Notes: generated by a model from the letters alone, not told the origin. A stretch of 31,080 nt of DNA from CAG-917 sp051883555 (GCA_051883555.1 JBJETY010000064.1:1-31080), one strand, 5' to 3'. Positions 1 through 8,087 are shown, numbered from the stretch's first letter. Program-made: numbers and translations.

Positions 1-165
1 GGGATAAACGCTGAAAGCATCTAAGCGTGAAACCCACCTCAAGATAAGATATCCCTAAAGAGAAATCTGAGTAAGGCCCCTTGTAGACCACAAGGTTGAT
101 AGGTCAGGTGTGTAAGCACAGTAATGTGTTCAGCTTACTGATACTAATAGGCCGAGGGCTTCAAT
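1..165 (+). rRNA. 23S ribosomal RNA, 3' end (partial)
   Basis: The first ~165 bases match the conserved 3' end of bacterial 23S rRNA: the GCTGAAAGCATCTAAG segment near the start, GAAACCCACCTCAAGAT, and the terminal TACTAATAGGCCGAGGGCTT segment. The gene begins before the window, so only the last part of domain VI is present. The 3' end is placed by similarity to the usual ...GAGGGCTT... terminus and may be off by several bases. A short spacer with a GAATGT/ACATTC hairpin (207-223) separates it from 5S, the usual order of a bacterial rRNA operon. Confidence 0.96.
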
Positions 166-230
166 CAAAAATACGAACTCAAACTTATCTCTTACTATGC
201 AGTTGTGAATGTACGAAACATTCTACCATA

Positions 231-346
231 ACCGGTGATTATAGCGAGAAGGATCCACCTGTTCTCATGCCGAACACAGAAGTTAAGCTTCTCAGCGCAG
301 AAAGTACTTGATTGGACACGATCTGGGAGGATATGACGTTGCCGGT
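231..346 (+). rRNA. 5S ribosomal RNA
   Basis: A 116-nt 5S rRNA. The central CCGAACACAGAAGTTAAGC block is the universally conserved loop region. The 5' ACCGG pairs with the 3' CCGGT to close helix I, which fixes both ends to within a base or two. It lies 65 nt after 23S and is followed directly by an intrinsic terminator. No tRNA gene is visible between 5S and the terminator or just after it. Confidence 0.95.
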
Positions 347-353
347 TTTTCAG

Positions 354-387
354 AAAAAAAGCACTAAGTAATTAGTGCTTTTTTTTA
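354..387 (+). terminator. Intrinsic terminator of the rRNA operon
   Basis: Perfect 7-bp stem GCACTAA (361-367) / TTAGTGC (372-378) with a 4-nt loop, preceded by an A run and followed by eight T residues. It sits 15 nt after the 5S gene and ends the rRNA operon. The A and T runs would also let it work on the minus strand. Confidence 0.9.
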
Positions 388-449
388 CTGTAAATTTTAT
401 TGTTCCTGAATTTTGCCGCCATTTGAAGCTTATTGTAATTACAAATTAA

Positions 450-639
450 TTGCCATTTAAACGAAACGATAAAAAATACTAAGTATAAAACCAATTTATT
501 GAAATTTGAATTGCCTCGATATTTAAATTTGCATTGCCGTGAGTATACGTTATTGTGATTAGCGTTGCTACTGGAAATATATAGTTTTTAAAGGGGTAAT
601 ACTATTTGGAATGCTTGTTTTGGAATTTATTGCTTAAAA
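450..639. repeat. Copy 1 of a ~190-bp direct repeat
   Basis: First copy of a two-copy direct repeat with period ~228 bp, beginning TTGCCATTT. The last ~110 bp are almost identical to copy 2, including GATTAGCGTTGCTACTGG and GGGGTAATACTATTTGG; only a few substitutions and one indel are seen there. The 5' part is more diverged. It ends in a tiny frame, ATG to TAA, for eight residues (MLVLEFIA) without a well-placed ribosome binding site. Confidence 0.85.
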
Positions 640-677
640 TAAACTGATGAATTATTAGTGTTAAATTTAGAAATATA

Positions 678-868
678 TTGCCATTTGAAACGCAACGTTA
701 AAAAATACTAAGTTATAAAACCAATTTAATGAAATTTGAATTTCTTCGATATTAAATTTTGCATTGCCGTGAGTATACGTTGTTTTGATTAGCGTTGCTA
801 CTGGAAATATATAGTTTTTAAGGGGTAATACTATTTGGAATGCTTGTTTTGGTATTTATTGCTAAAAA
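678..868. repeat. Copy 2 of a ~190-bp direct repeat
   Basis: Second copy, 228 bp after the first. The shared core is retained almost unchanged although the surrounding DNA is very AT-rich and looks unconstrained. Here the tiny terminal frame runs to 18 residues (MLVLVFIAKKK...) because one base change removes the copy 1 stop. Function unknown; a noncoding RNA, a miniature element or a simple duplication are all possible. Confidence 0.85.
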
Positions 869-1755
869 AAAGATGGATAAGTATAGTATAATTTAGAAAG
901 CATTTTGTTATTTTATAGCTGTTTGCAAAATGATACCTAACGATATATTTAGTAGAAATATCCATCTGAATAGGCTTTGCATAAAGGTGAATTTTTTAGC
1001 GTAAATATTGTGTTAATATAAATTCTGAGAAAGGGAATGCAAATTTGCACGTTTTGTTAACGCTTATATTGAATTATTGTACTTTAAGGTTTACTTTAAG
1101 ATTGCATTATATTCATTACGAATAAGCGGATAAAGCTGTAACGCTGATTGGTTTTCTGCGTCGGCATTTTTGCGGTAATTATTTATTCTTTTTAATATAA
1201 TTATTTATAAAACGCTTTATTATAAGATATATGTCCATTAAATATATGTCCATTTTATTATATATATTTATAAAACGTTTTTTACCTTAGGGGCATATTT
1301 GTCGTAAATTTGTAGGAATCCTGATATAGAGTTATTTTTTGTAAGTTTATGCGTTTAAAATTTTACGTCTTTTAAAATCGTAAAGGAAATTAAATTTTAA
1401 ATTGAAAAATATCGAAAACTGTAGAAGGCATGATTTTAAGCGTAGAATTTTTGCGACCTAAAATTTTTAGCTGTTTAACTGTTTATGTGCATGATTATAC
1501 ACGTTAAGCAATACTACATAGACACAATACCGGCAAGGAAAGCTGCATGGTATTTTATCCGAGAGCAAATTATCGGCATATGAAAATCAGAAACGTATAG
1601 TAAAAAACATACGATAAAAGATTCGTATGATAGAAAACCATAATTTACGCGTAACGCTTTCACCGTTATGAGTCTTATTTAATCGGTGAAAAGAGAACGT
1701 ATAGTAGCTTGATGGGCGAATATAGCGTTATCTGAGCTTAGCTAATTTAAGTTAA

Positions 1756-1965
1756 TTATTTAATTTGCGTAACGGTATAGCCCGCATTTTCGATAGCCGA
1801 TATAAAAGCAGCATCGTCGATATTTTTAGACGTTTTTACGGTTGCGCATTTGTTTTCAAGTGATACGTCTGCCTCTACGACGCCTGGTATGCTCATAAGA
1901 GCGTTTTTAACGTGTGATGAGCAATGGGAACACATCATACCTTCAATAAAGATTTGTTTGTCCAT
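1756..1965 (-). CDS. copZ: Internal in-frame start: possible stand-alone CopZ-like copper chaperone
   Basis: The last 69 codons of copA begin with an ATG (1965) preceded by a perfect AAAGGAG ribosome binding site at 5-nt spacing. Translation from here would give a complete 69-residue HMA protein (GMMCSHC, with the typical beta-alpha-beta pattern), the normal size of CopZ chaperones. The site is stronger than the one I see for copA itself. Either copA and an adjacent copZ have fused through loss of a stop codon, or both products are made from one frame. E. coli copA also yields a separate chaperone from within the gene, there by frameshifting. That two products are made is inference; the site and domain are seen. 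Confidence 0.6.
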   Translation of the reverse strand: MDKQIFIEGMMCSHCSSHVKNALMSIPGVVEADVSLENKCATVKTSKNIDDAAFISAIENAGYTVTQIK

Positions 1966-4341
1966 ATGAACTCCTTTAAAATTTAACTCTCTTAAATTTT
2001 CTGTTTTATTGTTTATATCCTTTAAATCTGAACGGCGCTTATTTTTTAAATTTGAATAAGGCTCGTCTGCCGTTTGATTTATTGTCTTAAGTTGTTTTCG
2101 CATTTTAGTGAGTTTGTCAGGATTTACAAGATTCAGGCGAAGTGCGTTTAAGCATACGCAAACGCTTGAAAGGCTCATAGCACCTGCGGCAAACATCGGA
2201 CTTAACGTAAGATTTATCGGCGGCATAGACAATATCCCTGCGGCAATAGGAATACAAACGCAGTTGTAGATAAATGCCCAGAATAGATTTTCTTTTATGT
2301 TTACAAGCGTTTTTCTTGAAAGATTTACGGCTCTTACAACGTCGTTCAGCCCTGATTTTATCAAAACGACGTCGGCGCTGTCAATTGCAACGTCTGTTCC
2401 CGAGCCAATGGCAATACCGACGTCGGCTTGAGTGAGCGCAGGGGCGTCGTTTATTCCGTCGCCCACCATAATGACTTTTCCCTCGTTTTGTAACGATTTT
2501 ATGGCAGCATTTTTTTCGGTTGGCAAAACGTTGGCAATTACTGTGTCTATATTGCATTTTTCGGCTACCGCTCGGGCGCAGATTTCATTGTCGCCTGTCA
2601 ACATGACAACCTGAAAGCCTTGCCTCTTCAAATCGGCTATAGCTTTTACGCTATCGCTTTTTATCTCATCGGCGACTGCAATTATTCCTATAAGTTGTTT
2701 ATCAATTGCTAAATAAAGCGGAGTCTTTCCGTTTTCCGAAAGGGTTAGCGACGTTTTTTCCGCCGCATTTAAAGCAATTTTATATTCCTTCATAAGGGAA
2801 GCGTTGCCGAGAAGTATCTCGTTGTACCGCTCTGTTTTTCCTATCAATCCGTGACCGATTGCCGATTTGAAATCGTCAATGGAACTAACGGATAAATTTC
2901 TCTTTTGCGCTTCGCTTACAATTGCATAAGCGATAGGGTGGTTGCTGGCGTTTTCCAAACTTGCCGCAATGGAGAGTATTTCGTTTTCGTCGAAATCGGA
3001 TAAAGCGATTATATCCGTAACTTTCGGTTCGCCTTTTGTAATCGTTCCCGTTTTATCAAGAACGACAATATCCGCCTTCCCCGTTTGTTCTAAAGCTTCA
3101 GCAGTTTTAAACAGTATGCCGAACTTTGTGCTTCTTCCGCTACCTACCATAATTGCCACAGGGGTTGCAAGCCCTAAGGCGCAAGGACAACTTATGACTA
3201 AAACGCTGATTGCGTGAGTCAGAGAAATTGCTGTGTTTTTTGTTACGGAAATCCATATTATAAACGTAATTATTGCAATGCCGATGACTGCCGGCACGAA
3301 TATTCCCGAGACTTTATCGGCAATAAGCGAAATCGGCGCTTTTGAAGAGGCGGCGTCCTGAACGAGTTTTACGATTTTTCCGAGAGTTGCTTCTTCGCCG
3401 ACTTTTACGGCTTTAACCGTTAAGAAGCCGTCGAGATTGGTTGTTCCCGAAATCACGCTGTCCCCGACGGTTTTGTAAATCGGCAAACTTTCGCCCGTGA
3501 CCGACGATTCATTGACGGATGAAAAGCCGTTTATAATTTCTCCGTCACACGGAAAACGTTCGCCGTCACGCACGACAAAAACGTCTCCGATTTTTAAATC
3601 CTTGCACTGAATTTCTTTTTCCACACCGTTTTCGATTACGTGAACGACGTCAGGGGTAAGGCTTATCAGTTCTTTGATTGCCGACGTTGTTTTTCCCTTG
3701 CTCAAAGATTCGAGCATTTTTCCGAACGTTATCAAAGTCAGAATCATTGCCGCCGATTCGAAATAAAGGTTGTGTGCTAAATGTACGGAATTTATCGGAT
3801 TGACGTAAGACGAGATAATCAAAGCGACGCTATACACAAAAGATATGCCGCTTCCCATAGAAACAAGCGTGTCCATATTCGGCGACAACTTAATAAGACT
3901 TTTTGTGCCTTCGACAAAATATTTGTAGTTTATGGCAATTATGGCTAACGAAAAGGCAAATTCATACCAAGCGATGGCAAACGGATTTGATTTAAAGCCG
4001 TCCGATATCGGAAAATCGAACATAAGCACGCCCATTGAAACGTACATGAGAGGAATTAAAAGAATAAAAGAAGAAATAAATCTGATAAGCAATTCAAACG
4101 TAGGATTGAATTTTTCTTTTTTGCCGTCGCATGTTTCGGAAGCGGCTTGATAGCCTATATTACGCACTGCGTCAATTATAATTTTTTCCGTGGCCGGGGC
4201 AGAAAACTCAACGGCCATAGAGTTTGTTAAAAGACTGACGGCTACTGCTTTTACGCCGTCGACGTTTTTTACGGTTTTTTCTATTCGGGCACTGCATGCC
4301 GAGCACGTCATGCCTTTAATATTGAATCTTTGTTTTTCCAT
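1756..4341 (-). CDS. copA: Copper-translocating P1B-type ATPase with an extra C-terminal HMA domain
   Basis: An 861-residue inner-membrane pump that exports Cu(I) using ATP. Visible in order: N-terminal metal-binding HMA domain with GMTCSAC (Cys13, Cys16); hydrophobic membrane helices; actuator TGES; the membrane metal-site motif CPC (385-387); the phosphorylation motif DKTGT (Asp429); the SNHPIA nucleotide-binding HP motif; and GDGINDAP in the hinge. These are family hallmarks. A charged linker then leads to a second HMA domain (residues 793-861, GMMCSHC at 801-807), unusual at this end. The frame stays open upstream to 4611, but that extension resembles no ATPase N-terminus, so I start at 4341 where the HMA domain begins. 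The ribosome binding site there is weak. It lies 525 bp after csoR on the same strand and is presumably CsoR-controlled. Confidence 0.95.
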   Translation of the reverse strand: MEKQRFNIKGMTCSACSARIEKTVKNVDGVKAVAVSLLTNSMAVEFSAPATEKIIIDAVRNIGYQAASETCDGKKEKFNPTFELLIRFISSFILLIPLMYVSMGVLMFDFPISDGFKSNPFAIAWYEFAFSLAIIAINYKYFVEGTKSLIKLSPNMDTLVSMGSGISFVYSVALIISSYVNPINSVHLAHNLYFESAAMILTLITFGKMLESLSKGKTTSAIKELISLTPDVVHVIENGVEKEIQCKDLKIGDVFVVRDGERFPCDGEIINGFSSVNESSVTGESLPIYKTVGDSVISGTTNLDGFLTVKAVKVGEEATLGKIVKLVQDAASSKAPISLIADKVSGIFVPAVIGIAIITFIIWISVTKNTAISLTHAISVLVISCPCALGLATPVAIMVGSGRSTKFGILFKTAEALEQTGKADIVVLDKTGTITKGEPKVTDIIALSDFDENEILSIAASLENASNHPIAYAIVSEAQKRNLSVSSIDDFKSAIGHGLIGKTERYNEILLGNASLMKEYKIALNAAEKTSLTLSENGKTPLYLAIDKQLIGIIAVADEIKSDSVKAIADLKRQGFQVVMLTGDNEICARAVAEKCNIDTVIANVLPTEKNAAIKSLQNEGKVIMVGDGINDAPALTQADVGIAIGSGTDVAIDSADVVLIKSGLNDVVRAVNLSRKTLVNIKENLFWAFIYNCVCIPIAAGILSMPPINLTLSPMFAAGAMSLSSVCVCLNALRLNLVNPDKLTKMRKQLKTINQTADEPYSNLKNKRRSDLKDINNKTENLRELNFKGVHMDKQIFIEGMMCSHCSSHVKNALMSIPGVVEADVSLENKCATVKTSKNIDDAAFISAIENAGYTVTQIK
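1971..1977 (-). promoter_or_regulatory. Internal ribosome binding site within copA
   Basis: On the minus strand this reads AAAGGAG, then TTCAT, then ATG. A full-strength site inside an open frame, exactly at the start of a complete domain, is unlikely to be chance and supports separate translation of the C-terminal HMA domain. Confidence 0.65.
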
Positions 4342-4622
4342 AATTTCTATCCGTAATTTGCGGTTTTTAAAATTTAGAGAGTGTTGATTTGTTGCTGTTT
4401 TAATATTTTGGTTTTTTGTATAGTCGTATTTTGGTATACGCATTGAAGACAATAATTTGCCTAACACGACTGCACACAAAGCAATTTGAAAACGATGATT
4501 TATAAACGATAAGGGAAATTGCTCTAAGAGAATATGAACTATCCGGATGCGTCTCCCATCGTATATCGCAAAGAAGATATAATGAGAATGCCGCAACTTA
4601 TTAAGTATCAATCTTTAATAGT

Positions 4623-4862
4623 ATTTAAAGAATAACATTTTATAAACGATGTTTTATAAACGGTATATTTGTAAATAGCATTTAATAAATGATGTTTAAT
4701 AAATAACATATTATAAATAGCATTTAATAAATATTATTTAATAAATAGCGATTATAAATAGCGTTTAACAAATAGCGTTTAATAAATAACATATTATAAA
4801 TAGCACTTAATAAATATTATTTTATAAATAGCAATTATAAATTGAATTTAATAAATTGCATA
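4623..4862. repeat. Degenerate AT-rich tandem repeat between csoR and copA
   Basis: The spacer is built of short variants of AATAAATAGC / TTATAAATAGC. A larger unit is repeated with a period of 83 bp (about 4694-4763 and 4777-4848, both starting GTTTAATAAATAACATATT). There are no constant spacers, so it is not a CRISPR array. It fills roughly half of the 525-bp csoR-copA gap; the other half (4342-4622) holds no gene I can support. Slippage expansion is the simplest explanation. Confidence 0.8.
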
Positions 4863-4866
4863 TTAG

Positions 4867-5184
4867 TCACAGATTCATCTTTTTTATCAATGCTATTGCT
4901 TCTTCGAGTATTTCTTCGTCCCCTTCTTTAAGACTGTCCGCAACGCAGGTTTTAAAATGCTCTTTTAAAATTTCATATCCGAAGTTTTGCAATGCTTTTT
5001 GTGCGGCGGATAATTGAATAAGTACGTCGCCACAATAGCGATTTTCGTTTAGCATAGCTTTTATGCCGCCAAGTTGCCCGATAATTCTGTTTAAACGGTC
5101 GTTCAAACTTTTTACGGTATTTTCAGAGCGTAGCACTTTTTTTGTACGTTCGCAAAAAGAACAGGTTTTGTCGCAGTTTTGCAT
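4867..5184 (-). CDS. csoR: CsoR-family copper-sensing repressor
   Basis: A 105-residue all-helical regulator of the CsoR/RcnR (DUF156) family. It shows NDRLNRIIGQLGGIKAMLNE, the family's DNA-contacting first helix, and the Cys51-His76-Cys80 triad that binds Cu(I) in copper-type CsoRs. The N-terminus has three more cysteines (4, 8, 11), as in several clostridial relatives; their role is not known to me. The family releases operator DNA when Cu(I) binds. It has a near-consensus promoter and a CsoR-type palindrome upstream and copA downstream, so it most likely represses itself and copper efflux. The start has an AGGAGG-like site just upstream. Confidence 0.93.
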   Translation of the reverse strand: MQNCDKTCSFCERTKKVLRSENTVKSLNDRLNRIIGQLGGIKAMLNENRYCGDVLIQLSAAQKALQNFGYEILKEHFKTCVADSLKEGDEEILEEAIALIKKMNL

Positions 5185-5329
5185 AATCCTCCTTGTATCC
5201 TAAGAAAATAATAATTTGCGCCGATAGTTTGCGCAGATAGCGCTAATAAAGTAGTTTGTATTCCGTTTGAAAATCAAACCGTTTTGAAAATCAAAAACGT
5301 TCTTAAACGAATTTTTCAAAAGGAATTTA

Positions 5330-5349
5330 CTCTGTGAGTTCACGGAGTG
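5330..5349. repeat. Imperfect inverted repeat in the csoR 5' leader
   Basis: ACTCTGTGA (5330-5338) and TCACGGAGT (5341-5349) pair with one mismatch around a 2-nt centre. It lies directly downstream of the CsoR operator in the untranslated leader. It could be a second protein-binding site; the 2-nt loop makes a stable RNA hairpin less likely. A third short pair, GAGTTC/GAACTC (5336-5355), overlaps it. Confidence 0.5.
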
Positions 5350-5356
5350 GAACTCA

Positions 5357-5375
5357 TATACCCCCACAGGGTATA
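5357..5375. promoter_or_regulatory. CsoR-type operator
   Basis: Perfect 7-bp inverted repeat TATACCC (5357-5363) / GGGTATA (5369-5375) around CCACA. The TACCC...GGGTA pattern is the known form of CsoR/RcnR-family sites. It begins 3 bases downstream of the -10 box and covers the predicted transcription start, so bound CsoR would block initiation. Confidence 0.85.
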
Positions 5376-5378
5376 TCA

Positions 5379-5407
5379 ATTGTATCCCCGATATAAATTG
5401 TTGTCAA
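5379..5407 (-). promoter_or_regulatory. Near-consensus housekeeping promoter of csoR
   Basis: On the minus strand: -35 TTGACA (5407-5402), a 17-bp spacer, and -10 TACAAT (5384-5379). Transcription should start near 5371, inside the CsoR operator, leaving a leader of about 185 nt before csoR. Such a strong promoter under tight repression fits a copper-induced operon. Confidence 0.88.
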
Positions 5408-5997
5408 TATCGAAAGAAATAAAACTTAGCTTAGCGGCGGTTAATTTTTTTACGGCAAATTTAACGACGTAATTTATTATTTAACTTTTTGATAAAGGAA
5501 AAGCGAGAATTATAAAAGAAAATTTGGGAGAGCGAGTTTAGAAATATAGGTTTATGAAACGGACTTAAAATATTGAAACACGTCTAAGCAGAACGAAAAA
5601 TTAAAATGTAAAAAATAATTATAAAATATACAAGTTATAAATAACATGTATAAAACCGTATAACAATCAACAAAACATAAAACAATTTTTTAAGCCGAAG
5701 TAAAAGCATACGTAAAAAATTGTATAAACTATAGAAAATGCCACGCATAAAACTAAAAAGCAATCCGATAAAACATAGAAAGACTTTATATGTAATTATG
5801 AAAAGATAAAAAAAAGATAATATTAAATTGTAGAAAAAAACTAAGTATTACAGATATAAAACAAATAGATATAAAACAAATAGATATAAAACAAAAGTTT
5901 AAACAATAGAAAATTATGTATATAACTATATAAAACAATAAATACTACGTATATAACTATATAAAACGATATATAAGAAAAAACTCAAACTGTAAAA
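5408..5997. other. AT-rich intergenic DNA with short tandem repeats
   Basis: About 590 bp without a credible gene between the csoR promoter and the glycosylase gene. It holds three tandem copies of a 15-mer AGATATAAAACAAAT (5852-5866, 5867-5881, 5882-5896) and two copies of GTATATAACTATATAAAAC (5918-5936, 5949-5967). These look like slippage products. No terminator for the glycosylase gene stands out. Confidence 0.7.
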
Positions 5998-6486
5998 TTA
6001 AAAATCGTTTGCGGTTATAAAATCTGCTTTGATAGCTTTTTCCCATGCTTTATAGTCGAAGTGGGTGTTCGCAGGACTTGTAGAAGGCAGGTAAAACGCT
6101 ATTTTATTTAAAAGCGGATAAGACTTTTTAAACAGCTTTTTTGCCACCATGCCGTTTACTATAATTTTTTTGATGGCAGCTACTTTAAAGATTTGCGTAA
6201 GGTCGCAGATTTGCGGATTTTTTATATTAGCGTCGAGAGAGCCTTCGATTTCGCATTTTGAAACGATATCCCAAAGCGCTATTTTGTGTTTTGTTAAAAA
6301 CGCTTTTTTTTCTTCAACGGACCGGGGCGTAGGGTCGCAAAATATACCGGAAAGAGTCGTCCAGAAACGGTTTAGTTTATTGCCGTAAAAGAAATTTTCT
6401 TCTCGGGATTTTACGCTGGGAAAACTCCCTAAAATAAGAGTTTCAGAGTCCTGATTAACGAAAGGTTCAAATGCCGATATAACCAT
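5998..6486 (-). CDS. Hypoxanthine/uracil-DNA glycosylase (UDG superfamily)
   Basis: A 162-residue DNA repair enzyme of the UDG/MUG fold, closest by motif to the deoxyinosine (hypoxanthine) DNA glycosylases. Motif 1 is GSFPS (20-24), followed by SREENFFYGN with FYGN at 33-36 and the NRFW segment. Motif 2 is STSPAN (135-140). These form the active site that cleaves the glycosidic bond of deaminated bases. The length is normal for the family. No ribosome binding site precedes the ATG. Instead TGATAATAT, an extended -10-like box, ends 8 nt before it, so a leaderless mRNA is possible. It is separated from dpaB by 342 bp and a hairpin, so probably transcribed alone. The exact substrate (inosine or uracil) cannot be read from sequence. 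Confidence 0.82.
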   Translation of the reverse strand: MVISAFEPFVNQDSETLILGSFPSVKSREENFFYGNKLNRFWTTLSGIFCDPTPRSVEEKKAFLTKHKIALWDIVSKCEIEGSLDANIKNPQICDLTQIFKVAAIKKIIVNGMVAKKLFKKSYPLLNKIAFYLPSTSPANTHFDYKAWEKAIKADFITANDF

Positions 6487-6756
6487 ATATTCATATTATC
6501 ACATTTTTATATGAGTATTCTATTGTTTTTAACTATAAATATTTAAATATGTGGATTTGAACGTATATCAGTTTGCCCATATTGCCACATTGTCCGTATT
6601 GCCAATATAATCCGTAGGGTTCAAATTACATTTTCTCGCTTTAAGCGAATTGCAGACTTTATAATCGCAAAGAAAGGCGGCTCGATTTTTGCGGTAAAAA
6701 GCGTTTAAACGAGTGCGGCTTAAAGACCAGGAATGCTGTGCGTCGCATTTTGCAAG

Positions 6757-6808
6757 TTTAATTTTAAATTAGCCGAATTCGTGGTCGGAATTCGGCTTTA
6801 AAATTAAG
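6757..6808 (-). terminator. Hairpin terminator after dpaB
   Basis: Perfect 10-bp stem AGCCGAATTC (6771-6780) / GAATTCGGCT (6788-6797) with a 7-nt loop, extended by flanking AT pairs (TTAATTTTAA / TTAAAATTAA). It starts about 20 bp after the dpaB stop codon. The rest of the 342-bp gap to the glycosylase gene holds nothing I recognise. The stem is symmetrical and might also work on the plus strand; there is no long U run on either side. Confidence 0.7.
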
Positions 6809-6828
6809 ATTTAAAGGTAGATTAAAAT

Positions 6829-7389
6829 TTAAAGGTATTTAGGTTGAAACTGCTTGCCTTCCAAAGCGAATTTCAACGTAGGCAGAATATATTCTCTTTC
6901 TGCAATCATCGAGTTCGGTTTGCTTTGCGGGTCGTCCTGTTTTATCGGAACAAAGAAGAAGTTTTTTGTGTTTAACAGCTGTCCGTAGTTTTTGGCGTTT
7001 GCGCCCAAAGCGTCGTTTGACGAAAGCGCAATAACAACGGGCTTGTCGTTTCTCAGCTGAGCTTTTACGGCAAGCGTTACGGGGGTATCGCTTATTCCGT
7101 TTGCGATTTTTGACAAGCTGTTACCCGTGCAAGGGCATACCAAAATTGCGTCGAGTTTTGCCTTTGCAATAGGTTCCGCCTCGGTGAGAGTCGCTATAAC
7201 TTTTTTGCCGGTTTTGATTTCGACTTCTTTTTTAAAATCTTCGGCCTTAAAAAATCTCGTGTCAAGGTTGTAAACGTTGAAGCTGAAAATCGGGGTAACG
7301 TCGTATCCTGCCGTCAAAAGCTCGTCGAGAGTTATGAGAGTGTTTTTAAAAGTGCAGAAAGAGCCGCACACGCAAAGACCGATTTTCAT
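6829..7389 (-). CDS. dpaB: Dipicolinate synthase subunit B
   Basis: A 186-residue flavoprotein-fold subunit (SpoVFB) of the enzyme that oxidises dihydrodipicolinate to dipicolinic acid in the mother cell during spore formation. It begins MKIGLCVCGSFCTF, with a nucleotide-binding-like loop, and has the central VCPCTGNSLSKIANGISDTPVTLAVKA-type region of this family (seen here around residues 85-110). I start at 7389, not at the further upstream in-frame start, because AAGGAGG lies just ahead of it and the ATG overlaps the dpaA stop (ATGA), implying translational coupling. Length is close to the ~200 residues usual for SpoVFB. Many clostridia lack this gene pair and use another route to dipicolinate, so its presence narrows the host somewhat. 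Confidence 0.9.
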   Translation of the reverse strand: MKIGLCVCGSFCTFKNTLITLDELLTAGYDVTPIFSFNVYNLDTRFFKAEDFKKEVEIKTGKKVIATLTEAEPIAKAKLDAILVCPCTGNSLSKIANGISDTPVTLAVKAQLRNDKPVVIALSSNDALGANAKNYGQLLNTKNFFFVPIKQDDPQSKPNSMIAEREYILPTLKFALEGKQFQPKYL

Positions 7390-8087
7390 AAGCCCCTCCT
7401 TAGAACAAAGTCGCAAATTAGTTTTCCTGCCGATTTCGGATAAAACTTGGCAGGCATGGCAGGATAATATTTAGCGTCAATTCCGCTTGCCGACAATTCG
7501 TTGAGTGGCAGAACGTCTTTTCCCGCTAAATCTATATAAACCGCCCCGTGCTTATGCGATTTATAGTTGACGGCGGCAAGTTTGGGCGAAGTATTTACTA
7601 TGGCGTCGTATCCGCTGAAATCTATATCGTCAATCGGCATAATATTTTCGGCGAAAGCGCCTGCTTGCCGTACGGAACTTGTAGCCACGTCCAGACGTCC
7701 GCCTATTGCCGTAAAATATTTTGCAAAAGCCGTGCCGATTCGCCCGAAACCTATCAAAAGCAATTTCAGGTCGTACGGAGCAAGGTTTGTTTTGCTCAGT
7801 AAATCTATGGCGGCAAGGGCGGTAAGTTTTGCGTTTTCCATGGTAAAGCGTTCGTCTTGCAAAAGCGAATATGCGTCGTATCCCGACAGCAACCTTTTTG
7901 TTTCGTCGTCCATTTTTCCGTAAACCAGCGTAAACTCGTTGAGCGGCAGAATCTTGTTCCAGACATAATTGCTGTCAAGTTTTAAGTTGGGCGGAGTAAT
8001 GATGCAAAGTTTGTCATTTACTTTGTCCGACAAATAGTTGCGCACGTAATTCATTCGTTCATCGTCTCCCAAAACCAGATAATTCAT
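7386..8087 (-). CDS. dpaA: Dipicolinate synthase subunit A, short form
   Basis: The NAD(P)-binding subunit (SpoVFA) of dipicolinate synthase. The 233-residue protein has an N-terminal domain starting MNYLVLGDDERM. A Rossmann segment LLLIGFGRIGTAFAKYF follows (GFGRIG at 113-118), then an NTSP loop near the cofactor site. It is shorter than the Bacillus subtilis protein (~297 residues), and the loss seems spread through the N-terminal domain and C-terminal end with no frame break. A GAGGG ribosome binding site precedes the ATG. A sigma-K-like promoter lies immediately upstream, and dpaB overlaps the end by 4 bp. Together the two subunits supply dipicolinate to the forespore core, which gives spores heat resistance. 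Confidence 0.88.
   Translation of the reverse strand: MNYLVLGDDERMNYVRNYLSDKVNDKLCIITPPNLKLDSNYVWNKILPLNEFTLVYGKMDDETKRLLSGYDAYSLLQDERFTMENAKLTALAAIDLLSKTNLAPYDLKLLLIGFGRIGTAFAKYFTAIGGRLDVATSSVRQAGAFAENIMPIDDIDFSGYDAIVNTSPKLAAVNYKSHKHGAVYIDLAGKDVLPLNELSASGIDAKYYPAMPAKFYPKSAGKLICDFVLRRGL

Larger units (their letters stand above)
388..1755. other. Long AT-rich intergenic region, no gene seen
   Basis: About 1.37 kb between the rRNA terminator and the end of copA. It contains the duplicated unit listed separately (450-639 and 678-868). It also has a 13-nt repeat ATATATGTCCATT near 1229-1255 and a weak hairpin TTTCACCG/CGGTGAAA (1658-1691) with an 18-nt loop. That hairpin could sit at the 3' end of the copA transcript but lacks a T run. 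I see no tRNA, no convincing ORF and no CRISPR-like array. Confidence 0.6.

Noticed and set aside
388..1755. tRNA genes after the rRNA operon
   Set aside because: I found no T-loop GTTCRA with matching acceptor stem; the operon ends at the terminator after 5S.
4342..4611. 90-codon in-frame extension of copA upstream of 4341
   Set aside because: It resembles no ATPase N-terminus and runs into the AT-rich spacer; the metal-binding domain starts right after the ATG at 4341.
4694..5967. Repeat clusters considered as a CRISPR array
   Set aside because: The repeats are degenerate, contiguous and AT-rich, without regular unique spacers, and no cas gene is near.
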